This document shows, one piece after another, positions 1 to 7,046 of a DNA stretch of 35,902 nt. Location of the stretch: the NCBI GenBank assembly GCA_020024635.1, contig JAHHTL010000022.1, positions 1 to 35,902 on the forward strand. The letters run 5' to 3'. How positions within the stretch are numbered: position 1 is the stretch's first letter; every line of letters begins with the position of its first letter. The stretch comes from Ruminococcus sp. (lineage in GTDB: Bacteria; Bacillota; Clostridia; Lachnospirales; Lachnospiraceae). A model generated the notes under the pieces. The model searched no databases. It was not told the DNA's origin and saw only the letters and a list, made by a program, of their open reading frames with translations. The translations under genes were made by a program, and so were the position numbers.

Positions 1-475
1 TATCATTGGGGAAGTTCGAGGAGAAGAGGTAGTAGATATGATTTCATCCGCAATGCTAAATGGTCACAGTGGATCCATGTCTACAGGACACGCGAATAAT
101 CCAACAGATATGCTGTATCGCCTAGAAACGATGATGATGATGGGAATTGATCTTCCGTTAAGGGCAGTGCAAAGACAGGTCGCTTCCGCACTGGATATTA
201 TTATCCATCTTGGCAGACTTAGAGACAATACAAGAAAAGTTCTGCAAATTGCAGAAGTGTTGGAGGTAGAAGATGGAGAAATAAAATTACAGATTTTATA
301 TGAATTTCAAGAGGAGGGGATGAAAAATGAAAAGATTACTGGAAGATTTGTGAAGGTTTCAGAAATCAAGGCAAAAGAAAAGCTTATGGCTGCGGGATAT
401 TACGAAGATCGAGAAAATAAAAATGATGGTAAAGTCAATTTTTGTAGCGGGAATGACAGGGTATCTGTTTTATGA
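1..475 (+). CDS. tadA: TadA/CpaF-family pilus assembly ATPase, C-terminal end (5' partial)
   Basis: The gene enters from outside the window; frame 2 is open from base 2. The visible part starts IIGEVRGEEVVDM and continues into NGHSGSMSTGHANN, the Walker B/Asp-box and His-box region of CpaF/TadA secretion ATPases. These hexameric cytoplasmic enzymes power assembly of Flp/type IVb pili by hydrolysing ATP beneath the inner-membrane platform. Only about the last 157 residues are here, so Walker A lies upstream. The 3' end overlaps the next gene by 53 bases, typical of translational coupling, and the following genes encode the platform, pilin and prepilin peptidase, which supports the assignment. 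The tail after about residue 110 is poorly conserved in the family. Seen: motifs and overlap. Known: TadA family role. High confidence in family, no information on the N-terminus. Confidence 0.93.
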   Translation, partial: IIGEVRGEEVVDMISSAMLNGHSGSMSTGHANNPTDMLYRLETMMMMGIDLPLRAVQRQVASALDIIIHLGRLRDNTRKVLQIAEVLEVEDGEIKLQILYEFQEEGMKNEKITGRFVKVSEIKAKEKLMAAGYYEDRENKNDGKVNFCSGNDRVSVL

Positions 476-1115
476 TTCCTGGTGGTCTATCGTTCTTATG
501 ATTCCATTTTGTGCGATATGTTTTGAGTATGAAAAAAAGGAATTGTGTAGAAAAAAAGAGCAAGAATTTTTGGACGCTTTTACAGATGGTATCCGGTCTA
601 TGGAAGAGGGAATGAAAGTTGGATATTCTGTGGAAAATGCTATAAGTTCGGCATTGTCGGAGTTAAAATTGCTTTTCCCGAAACAAAGTCGGATTGTAAG
701 AGAATTTGAACGAATGGTTTCTCTTCTTCATATCAACAGACCAGTGGAACAGGTGATGAACGAATTTTCAAAAAGAACAAAAGTAAAAGACATTGAAGAT
801 TTTGTGGTTGTGTTTTCACTGGCTAAGCGATCAGGGGGAGACAGTATTCAAATGATTCGAGAAGCTGTGCAACAAATACGAGAGAAAAGAGAGGTGGAAA
901 AAGATATTCAGATTGTAATAGCTGCAAAAAAATTTGAATTTAAAATTATGTGTGTGATTCCATTTTTCATCATTTTTTATATGAAAATAGCTTTCCCGCA
1001 GTTTATGAATATATTGTATAAAAATACAACGGGTGTAATTCTCATGAGTTTCTGTCTTGCTATTTTCATAGGTGCTTGTTACGCAGGAAAAAAGATTACA
1101 GATATAGAGGTGTAA
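423..1115 (+). CDS. tadB: TadB-like pilus platform protein (GspF/T2SSF domain)
   Basis: 230 residues. Two short hydrophobic stretches at the N-terminus (about residues 2-35), a charged cytoplasmic helical region (40-170) with the T2SSF pattern (FxDxxxxGIRSMEEGMKVGYSVENA, then a long helix ending in REAVQQIREKREVEKDIQ), and two membrane helices at about 175-225. GspF-fold proteins form the inner-membrane platform that couples the ATPase to pilin insertion. It is shorter than proteobacterial TadB. The start at 423 (or the in-frame ATG at 426) lies inside the tadA end, so translation is probably coupled. The next gene encodes a second, larger T2SSF protein, matching the usual tadB-tadC pair. Which of the two is the orthologue of TadB or TadC is inferred from order only. 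Confidence 0.85.
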   Translation: MMVKSIFVAGMTGYLFYDSWWSIVLMIPFCAICFEYEKKELCRKKEQEFLDAFTDGIRSMEEGMKVGYSVENAISSALSELKLLFPKQSRIVREFERMVSLLHINRPVEQVMNEFSKRTKVKDIEDFVVVFSLAKRSGGDSIQMIREAVQQIREKREVEKDIQIVIAAKKFEFKIMCVIPFFIIFYMKIAFPQFMNILYKNTTGVILMSFCLAIFIGACYAGKKITDIEV

Positions 1116-1116
1116 A

Positions 1117-2343
1117 TTGAAAATTGAAACGCGGAAAAAGAAACAGGCAATAGGGATTATGGGTGTTACATTGATTTTAGTGTGTGTGATTGCGATTATG
1201 GATTATACTCATGCTCCGAAAAAGAATGCACAAGGGCAGTTTGTAATAGCTCGTGGGACCTATGGATCTGGGAAAGAGAAGGTACATTTAAGAGCAGAAG
1301 TGGGAAAGAAAAGCCACGATTTGATTTTGGAAGTAGAAGGGCAAAATTATAGTGAACAAGAAATTCCGCAAATTCTGGAGAAAGCAGCCCAAAAGCTTGA
1401 GAAAATTGTTTTAGGGGAGAATCAAAGTTTTGATGAGGTAAGGACAGACCTGAAACTTGTAACACAAATACCAGAAACAGGGGTCGAAGTGACATGGGAA
1501 ATGGATCGATATGATTTGTTAGAGTTAAGTGGGAAAATCATACAGGAAAAAGTCTCTGACAAAGGGGAAATCGTTCAACTCAAAGCAACTCTTAAAGCAG
1601 GAAAAAAGGAGATGGAACATATTTTCTATGTGCATCTATTTCCACAAAAATTGAGTAAGGAAGAGAGACAAAAGAAGAAAATCAAAGATCAGGCAATGGC
1701 CATAGAAGCAAATGACAAATCAAGTCCATATGTGGTTCTTCCAGAGTACGTAGATGGAAAAAAATTGACATGGAGATATCCTCAGGATAGCAGAGCGGCT
1801 GGAATTCTTCTTCTTGGAATCTTTTTGGCGGGCTTTCTCATCTTTTGGGAAGGGTATGAAAAAAAGAAGAAAGAAACATTAAGAAAGGAAGAGCTCTTAA
1901 GGGAATATCCTCAGATTGTAAGTCAGATTACACTCTTTGTAAAAGCCGGAATGCCAGTGCGAATGGCATGGTTTAAGATTGCGGAAACTTATGAGAAAGA
2001 AAAAAAGGTTTCTCAAAGTGCTTACGAGGAAATGGTGTACACCATGAATGAGATTAAACATGGAATCTCAGAGGGGGAAAGTTATGAACGATTTGGGCAA
2101 AGATGTGGTTTGATTTCGTACAGAAGGCTTGGGACATTGCTCTCTGGAAACATAAAAAAAGGCGCAAAAGGAATGACAGAATTGTTGAAAAAGGAAACAA
2201 TGGAAGCATTTGAAGAAAGAAAGAACAGAGCCAAGAAATTGGGAGAGGAGGCAGGAACAAAACTATTAGGTCCTATGTTTATGATGCTTTTGGTGGTGTT
2301 GATCATCATTGTTGTGCCAGCTTTTTTAAGCATTCAGATTTAA
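1117..2343 (+). CDS. TadC-like platform protein with an extra extracytoplasmic domain
   Basis: 408 residues from a TTG start at 1117, one base after the stop of the upstream gene. Layout read by eye: membrane helix at about 11-29, a hydrophilic region of about 200 residues, membrane helix at about 227-245, a cytoplasmic T2SSF-like helical region (about 260-380, with REYPQIVSQITLFVKAGMPV near its start) and a C-terminal membrane helix (about 385-407). The hydrophilic insert, by topology outside the membrane, contains a stretch near residues 110-176 that reads like an atrophied bacterial Ig-like fold (VTWEM, then LSGKI, then LKATL, then FYVHLFP). Usual TadC proteins lack such an ectodomain. The role is inferred to be the second platform subunit of the pilus; the insert might contact peptidoglycan or the pilin. 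T2SSF assignment is firm, Ig-like assignment tentative. Confidence 0.8.
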   Translation: MKIETRKKKQAIGIMGVTLILVCVIAIMDYTHAPKKNAQGQFVIARGTYGSGKEKVHLRAEVGKKSHDLILEVEGQNYSEQEIPQILEKAAQKLEKIVLGENQSFDEVRTDLKLVTQIPETGVEVTWEMDRYDLLELSGKIIQEKVSDKGEIVQLKATLKAGKKEMEHIFYVHLFPQKLSKEERQKKKIKDQAMAIEANDKSSPYVVLPEYVDGKKLTWRYPQDSRAAGILLLGIFLAGFLIFWEGYEKKKKETLRKEELLREYPQIVSQITLFVKAGMPVRMAWFKIAETYEKEKKVSQSAYEEMVYTMNEIKHGISEGESYERFGQRCGLISYRRLGTLLSGNIKKGAKGMTELLKKETMEAFEERKNRAKKLGEEAGTKLLGPMFMMLLVVLIIIVVPAFLSIQI

Positions 2344-2358
2344 ATAAGGAGGTTTCAT

Positions 2359-2550
2359 ATGAAAAATAAACTGCAAATAATTGGGGAAAAAATAAAAGGT
2401 TTTTGGAAGGACGAATCAGGGTTTACAGCTGTGGAAATGATTTTGATTTTGGTCGTGTTGATTGCAATTGTTTTGATATTTAAAAACCAATTAATTTCTT
2501 TAGTGAATACAATTTTTGAAAAAATTGTTCGTGAAAGTTCAGGCATATAA
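2359..2550 (+). CDS. Flp1-type type IVb major pilin precursor
   Basis: 63 residues preceded by a strong AAGGAGG at 2346-2352. A basic leader ends with DESG, then FTAVEMILILVVLIAIVLIF: the glycine before a phenylalanine, a glutamate at +5 of the mature protein and a continuous hydrophobic helix are the signature of type IVb (Flp) prepilins. Processing would be done by the prepilin peptidase encoded at 4799. The mature subunit would be about 43 residues, the usual size of Flp pilins. It is the only pilin-sized gene in the visible part of the operon and sits directly after the platform genes, so it is probably the main structural subunit. High confidence. Confidence 0.92.
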   Translation: MKNKLQIIGEKIKGFWKDESGFTAVEMILILVVLIAIVLIFKNQLISLVNTIFEKIVRESSGI

Positions 2551-3907
2551 AGTGAAAAAAGGGGAAGTAACAGCGTTTTTAAGTCTCGTATTTGTTCTGA
2601 TTTTAGCTTTTCTTACATCCATATTAAACAGTGCAGTGATTCAATCAACAAAAAGCATAAAACGTCAAGAGGTAGACAGGGCACTATTTTCTTTGTTTGG
2701 CGAATATGATCCTGTACTCTTTGAACAATACGATATTTTTGCAACAGATACTGGAGCCGTAAGAGATGAAGAGTACGCACAGATAAAAAGTCGTCTACAT
2801 TATTATGGTTCCAGTGATATAAAACAAGATATTTCTGGAATCCAGCTTCTAACAGATCATATGGGTGTGGCATTTAAGGAACAAGCAATTCAGTATATGT
2901 CTGATACCTATGGGTTGTCATCCGTGAGCGACTTGATCGGAATGACAAAAGAGTGGGAAAAGATAGAACGAGTAGGCAATGATATTAAAGATAAAAATGC
3001 GACATTTGACCAAGAGTTTATGGAAATAACATCTAAGGAAAATGGAAAAGAGCAATTTGATTTTGTGTATGAAATGCAAACACTACCATTATTATCCTCT
3101 GTGCTTCCTAAAAACTTTGCATGTTCCGAAAAAACAGTTGAACCAAAAGAACTATTTTCTAATCGAAACCAAAATGTTGGGAAAGGACAATTTTACACTC
3201 GTTCCGATCTTTCGAATTTGCAAAATAAGTTGTTATTTCGAGAATATCTTTTAAAGAAATTTACAAATGCACTATCGTCGAAGGAAGAAATAAAATCGAA
3301 ACAGTTGTCATATGAAGTGGAATATCTCATAGGAGGTAAAAGCAATGACCGAGACAATCTTGAAGTTGTATTACGGGAAATTGCACTGTTAAGAACCGGA
3401 GATAACTACATTTTTTTAAGAAATGATCCACAAAAGAAAGCAGAGATAGAAGCTATGGCTACTGTTCTGTCAGTACTCATTTTCTTTCCGGAAGGAATCG
3501 GGCTGATTCGTCAGATTCTATTACTTGTATGGGCATTTGCCGAAAGTGTACAAGATCTTAAAATATTAATGAGTGGAAATAAAGTTCCGCTTATAAAGAG
3601 TGCAGATCAGTGGCAAGTTTCACTAGATTCAGTTATTCATAAACAGCCGGTTCAAAGCAATTCACAATCGCTTTCACAAAAGCGTGGATTAGAGTATAAA
3701 GATTATCTTAGAATTTTGTTGTTTTTAAAACATACAGACACCTTAACTTTGAGAGCTTTTGACCGGATAGAGGGAAATTTAAGACTTGTCCATGAAAAAT
3801 CGGACTTGTATCTAGACGCTTATATGACAAAAGTTCGCTTGATCAATCAGGCAACCATACACCCAGGAATTCAATACGAGTTTCCAGCATATTTTGGATA
3901 TCATTAA
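2516..3907 (+). CDS. DUF5702-like TadG-type surface protein of the pilus locus
   Basis: Up to 463 residues. A basic start is followed by a hydrophobic helix (GEVTAFLSLVFVLILAFLTS) and a long hydrophilic ectodomain with YDPVLFEQYDIFATD, then a second hydrophobic stretch (about 315-350). This fits the DUF5702 family found beside Flp pilin genes in Clostridia, thought to be TadG-like minor components exposed outside the membrane. The start is uncertain: TTG at 2516 and GTG at 2531 overlap the pilin gene, GTG at 2552 lies one base after its stop; none has a good ribosome binding site, so initiation is probably coupled to the pilin stop. No enzymatic motif was seen. Family membership is from memory of the N-terminal pattern. 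Confidence 0.75.
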   Translation: MKKLFVKVQAYKVKKGEVTAFLSLVFVLILAFLTSILNSAVIQSTKSIKRQEVDRALFSLFGEYDPVLFEQYDIFATDTGAVRDEEYAQIKSRLHYYGSSDIKQDISGIQLLTDHMGVAFKEQAIQYMSDTYGLSSVSDLIGMTKEWEKIERVGNDIKDKNATFDQEFMEITSKENGKEQFDFVYEMQTLPLLSSVLPKNFACSEKTVEPKELFSNRNQNVGKGQFYTRSDLSNLQNKLLFREYLLKKFTNALSSKEEIKSKQLSYEVEYLIGGKSNDRDNLEVVLREIALLRTGDNYIFLRNDPQKKAEIEAMATVLSVLIFFPEGIGLIRQILLLVWAFAESVQDLKILMSGNKVPLIKSADQWQVSLDSVIHKQPVQSNSQSLSQKRGLEYKDYLRILLFLKHTDTLTLRAFDRIEGNLRLVHEKSDLYLDAYMTKVRLINQATIHPGIQYEFPAYFGYH

Positions 3908-3915
3908 ATGCTACA

Positions 3916-4077
3916 TTGAGTCTGGTACAGATGCCCTTTCTTCTTAAAATGCCGGCAAGTCACAGCCGGAGAAAATTCACACCAAACTAAAAAATAAGAA
4001 AGGAAAAACTGCGATGCCACAATATAAAAACAACCCCACAAAATCGAACATAGAAAGGGCATCTGTACCAGGCTCAA
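3916..4077 (+). repeat. 26-bp inverted repeat bracketing the start of the next gene
   Basis: Left arm 3916-3941 and right arm 4052-4077 are reverse complements at 25 of 26 positions; the one mismatch (T3921 against G4072) is a U-G pair in plus-strand RNA, so the RNA stem would be 26 uninterrupted pairs. The 110-base loop holds a small hairpin (CCGGC 3952-3956 with GCCGG 3965-3969), a ribosome binding site near 3998-4004 and the ATG at 4014; the right arm lies in codons 13-22 of the gene. No target-site duplication is obvious. It could be a MITE-like relic or a translational control element. Confidence 0.75.
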
Positions 4078-4811
4078 GAGCAAGTATAACAATAGAAGCA
4101 TCTTTAGTTATTCCCATTTTTCTTTTTGCAATCTTGTGCTTAATCTATACAATGGAAATTCAAGCATTACAGATACAAATTCGATTTGCAGTAGAAAATG
4201 CGGCAAAAGAAGAGGCAGCACAGATGGGAGTCGTTCCTGTTGTAAATGCAGTCCGATTGAAACACAATATTGTGAATCAAATAGGAAAGGAGAGACTGGA
4301 CCATAGCATTATCATAAATGGAGCAGAAGGAATTCGGTGTAATCAATCCTATCTCTCTGTTTTTCATGATGAAATACATGTAAAAGCACAATATAAGATA
4401 CGTCTCCCTTTTCCGAAATTTACAAAGATGGAACTACCACTGCATCAGGAGTTGATTGTAAAAGCATGGACAGGAAAGAAAAATAAAACACAAGAAGAAG
4501 GGGCAGATGCAATTGTCTATCTTACAAAATATGGAAGAGTATATCATGAAGATTCCGCGTGTACGTATCTTGCTCCGAGCATCAACTATGTATCATATAA
4601 CAAAATAGGAAAATTAAGAAATCGTTATGGAGAAAAATATAAGCGGTGTGCAAAATGCAGTTATGGAAAACCAATTTCCGGAGTGTATATATCGGAACAG
4701 GGAAATAAATATCATCATTCTTTAAATTGCAGTGGGTTAAAAAGAAGTATCTACGCGGTAAAGAGGTCAGAAGTAGGAGGAAGAAAGGGGTGTAGTAAAT
4801 GTGCTCATTAG
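4014..4811 (+). CDS. TadE-like pseudopilin with two C-terminal cysteine/histidine motifs
   Basis: 265 residues; ribosome binding site GAAAGGA nine bases upstream of the ATG. After a polar N-terminus comes SRASITIEASLVIPIFLFAI, the prepilin-like TadE signature with a glutamate at the expected place, then one membrane helix (about 31-48) and an extracytoplasmic body. The last 95 residues carry two copies of one pattern: Tyr177-His178, Cys183, then Cys212-x-x-Cys215; and Tyr233-His234, Cys239, then Cys260-x-x-Cys263. One His and three Cys per copy suggest a small metal-binding knob or disulphide unit. TadE proteins are minor pseudopilins. The stop overlaps the prepilin peptidase start by 13 bases. 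TadE part confident, C-terminal module function unknown. Confidence 0.82.
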   Translation: MPQYKNNPTKSNIERASVPGSRASITIEASLVIPIFLFAILCLIYTMEIQALQIQIRFAVENAAKEEAAQMGVVPVVNAVRLKHNIVNQIGKERLDHSIIINGAEGIRCNQSYLSVFHDEIHVKAQYKIRLPFPKFTKMELPLHQELIVKAWTGKKNKTQEEGADAIVYLTKYGRVYHEDSACTYLAPSINYVSYNKIGKLRNRYGEKYKRCAKCSYGKPISGVYISEQGNKYHHSLNCSGLKRSIYAVKRSEVGGRKGCSKCAH

Positions 4812-5218
4812 AAGTATGTGGATGTGGATTGTACTTAGGCATTTTATCTGTTTATGATATCAAAACACATACGATTCCGAGATGGTTTTTGTATTTCGGA
4901 ATAGCAGGTGCTCTCTTTTTGAAATGTTTTTATAAAAACACTTCCATTCTGCTTGCAAGCATAGGAATTGGAATCGGAATTGTATTTTGTATGATAAGTA
5001 AAATGACAGGAGAAACATTAGGAATGGGGGATAGTTACCTTATAACAATATTAGGAGGAGTTGTAGGTGTATGGAATCTTTTGTATATTTTGGCCTATGC
5101 ATTTTTATTTTCTGCAGCCTATTCGGCAATCCTTTTGGCTACGAAAAAGTTCAAGAGAAATATACAGATTCCCTTTGTACCATTTTTAACGGCAGCTTAC
5201 ATTTTATGGATAGTTTAA
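4799..5218 (+). CDS. Minimal prepilin peptidase (A24 family, TadV/CpaA-like)
   Basis: 139 residues, largely hydrophobic with about four to five membrane helices. Both catalytic aspartates of aspartic prepilin peptidases are visible: Asp20 in YDIKTHTIP and Asp78 in the GxGD motif of GETLGMGDSY. It lacks the N-methyltransferase domain of long PilD enzymes, as do TadV/CpaA. The enzyme would cleave the leader of the Flp pilin and of the two TadE-like proteins at the cytoplasmic membrane face. The start overlaps the preceding gene by 13 bases, showing tight coupling; the next TadE-like gene begins 12 bases after the stop. High confidence. Confidence 0.93.
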   Translation: MCSLEVCGCGLYLGILSVYDIKTHTIPRWFLYFGIAGALFLKCFYKNTSILLASIGIGIGIVFCMISKMTGETLGMGDSYLITILGGVVGVWNLLYILAYAFLFSAAYSAILLATKKFKRNIQIPFVPFLTAAYILWIV

Positions 5219-5230
5219 GGAGAAAAAACA

Positions 5231-5647
5231 ATGTGGAGACAAAAAAATTATAAAGGAAGTGTTACAGTTGAAATGTCTTATATTATGCCCCTTATTCTTT
5301 TTATTTTGATGAGTTTGATTCGTGTGTCGTTTTATTTTCACGATAAGATTATTCTAAGTGGAATAATGGGAGAAACCCTGATAACAGGGGCGCAATATGC
5401 TAGAGAAGAAGGAAGAGAACCTGTGGATTTACAAGCTTTTTTCAAAGAAAGGGTTCACAATAAACTGGCGGTACTTGATGTAGACGAAATGGAAGTATTA
5501 GAAGATCGGAAACAGATTCAAGTACAAGTTAAGGCAAAAAAATGGAACATGCAGTTGCATTTGAATCAAAAGGGAAATAGGATACGACCGGAAGAGCTGT
5601 TGAGAAAAAAGAGAAAAATGGAAATATTCACAAAGAAAGGAAAATAA
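5231..5647 (+). CDS. Second TadE-like pseudopilin
   Basis: 138 residues starting 12 bases after the prepilin peptidase; the AAGG part of its ribosome binding site overlaps the previous stop codon. The N-terminus KGSVTVEMSYIMPLILFILM is a TadE/prepilin-type signature with glutamate near the start of a single membrane helix, followed by a mostly charged extracytoplasmic region ending in a basic tail. TadE/F pseudopilins are processed by the prepilin peptidase and are needed for Flp pilus assembly. It has no cysteine motifs, unlike the other TadE-like protein in this operon. The stop TAA (5645-5647) directly abuts the ATG of the next gene. Confidence 0.82.
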   Translation: MWRQKNYKGSVTVEMSYIMPLILFILMSLIRVSFYFHDKIILSGIMGETLITGAQYAREEGREPVDLQAFFKERVHNKLAVLDVDEMEVLEDRKQIQVQVKAKKWNMQLHLNQKGNRIRPEELLRKKRKMEIFTKKGK

Positions 5648-6406
5648 ATGAAGGTGAAAACAGGGTATGAAAAGGGGATTGATGGGACATGTCTTAGTAT
5701 AGAATTTCCAGAAGTTTATAAAGAAGACTATAAACTACGAATGATACAAGAAAATGAAATTGATGGTCTTTTAGAGTTATCAAGTTGTGGCGGAGATGAA
5801 AAAAGTAAATATTGTTATACCATCACAGGGATGATATCTATGCGAGATAAATATGAACAGAAGATGTTGCAATCAGAGGATATTTTGCAAATATTAATGG
5901 ATTTTCTTGAAGCTATGCGATCGATGAAAAAGTATATGTTGGATCCAGAGAGTTTATTATTATACCCAGAAGTCATTTTTTACGGGGAAGGACAGTGGAA
6001 ATTTTGCTGTTTACCACAAAGAAGAAAAGAATTGACAAAATCTTTTCATGTACTAACTGAATATTTTATCCAAAAAACGGATTTACGCGATGCCACAGGG
6101 GTTATGCTTGCCTTCGAACTTCATAAATCTACTTTTTACAAGCATTTTGAATTAGAAACGATCCTAGAAAAATATATGGAGAAAAATAGCGAGGAAGACT
6201 GGGAAGAGGAGGAGGATTCTTACTATGTGGAAGAGCAAATCTATACGTTGGATGATGAGGGTCCCATTCCGGGGAAAGATATAAAAGAAGTGAAAGAAGA
6301 AAAAAATTATGTAACATCCTGGCAGAAGGCATTTGGAAAGATTAAGAAAAATTGCAAAGAATTTCTCATGGAAACAAATGGACAGGACGAGGAAGACCTC
6401 TTATAA
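5648..6406 (+). CDS. DUF6382-like protein without an FHA domain
   Basis: 252 residues, soluble, no signal peptide. Residues 1-180 follow the pattern I associate with DUF6382 (an N-terminal GYEKGIDGTCLSIEF, a central SIMxEDILQILxD-like helix region here read as LQSEDILQILMDFLEAM, and a WKFCCLPQR strand), a domain commonly joined to a C-terminal FHA domain in Clostridia pilus loci. Here the part after residue 185 is an acidic low-complexity linker (NSEEDWEEEEDSYYVEEQ) and a short charged tail; no FHA motifs are present. The ATG follows the upstream TAA without a gap. Cytoplasmic regulatory or scaffolding role in the pilus system is inferred from context only. Confidence 0.65.
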   Translation: MKVKTGYEKGIDGTCLSIEFPEVYKEDYKLRMIQENEIDGLLELSSCGGDEKSKYCYTITGMISMRDKYEQKMLQSEDILQILMDFLEAMRSMKKYMLDPESLLLYPEVIFYGEGQWKFCCLPQRRKELTKSFHVLTEYFIQKTDLRDATGVMLAFELHKSTFYKHFELETILEKYMEKNSEEDWEEEEDSYYVEEQIYTLDDEGPIPGKDIKEVKEEKNYVTSWQKAFGKIKKNCKEFLMETNGQDEEDLL

Positions 6407-6441
6407 TAGTAGCAACAAGATTATAGAAAGAGGCGGCTTTG

Positions 6442-7041
6442 ATGGATAAAAAGTATCATACAATTTGTACTAAAGGTTTAATCATTGTAAATATATTGGT
6501 GTTTTTGGGAATGACCCTGATAGGAAATACACAGGACGCTATGTTTATGGCAGAACATGGTGCGATGTATGAACCGTACATAATTCAAGGAGAAGAGTAC
6601 TATAGACTTTTTACAAGTCAATTTCTTCATTTTGGAATTGAACACCTGTTAAACAATATGGTTCTTCTAGGTGCACTTGGTCTGCATGTTGAGGAAGAGC
6701 TAGGCCATATAAAATTTATTTGCATCTACTTATTATCCGGTATAGGTGGAAATCTTTGTTCATTATTTTGGAATATGCTCCATGGAAATGCTGTAGTTTC
6801 TGCCGGTGCTTCTGGAGCGGTGTTTGGTCTTATGGGAGCTTTGGGCTGCATCCTTATAAAAAATAAAGGAAAGTTTGGAAAGTTGACCAGTAAAGGGATT
6901 CTGGTATTAATATTTTTTAGTCTCTATGTTGGATTTACAAGTTCAGGAGTAGATAATCTTGCCCACATAGGAGGACTACTCTTTGGGTTCCTTACAACAT
7001 TTTTTTTGTACAGGTGCCCAAAGAGTAACGAAACTTCATAG
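6442..7041 (+). CDS. Rhomboid-family intramembrane serine protease
   Basis: About 199 residues with six predicted membrane helices. The catalytic dyad is visible: Ser124 in SAGASGAVFG (GxSG motif) and His175 in NLAHIGG; an HxxxN-type region (FGIEHLLNNM, residues 64-73) matches the conserved second helix. Rhomboids cut membrane helices inside the bilayer. The start is ATG 6442 (TTG at 6439 is also in frame); GAGG at 6430-6433 gives eight bases of spacing. It follows the Tad genes 35 bases after the DUF6382-like gene, on the same strand, and ends the cluster. Whether it acts on pilus proteins is unknown; the location makes that a reasonable guess. High confidence in enzyme family. Confidence 0.92.
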   Translation: MDKKYHTICTKGLIIVNILVFLGMTLIGNTQDAMFMAEHGAMYEPYIIQGEEYYRLFTSQFLHFGIEHLLNNMVLLGALGLHVEEELGHIKFICIYLLSGIGGNLCSLFWNMLHGNAVVSAGASGAVFGLMGALGCILIKNKGKFGKLTSKGILVLIFFSLYVGFTSSGVDNLAHIGGLLFGFLTTFFLYRCPKSNETS

Positions 7042-7046
7042 TTGTT

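Noticed and set aside
3904..4101. Minus-strand 65-residue hydrophobic frame across the first inverted repeat
   Set aside because: No ribosome site, overlaps two real genes, and is explained as the complement of AT-rich DNA.
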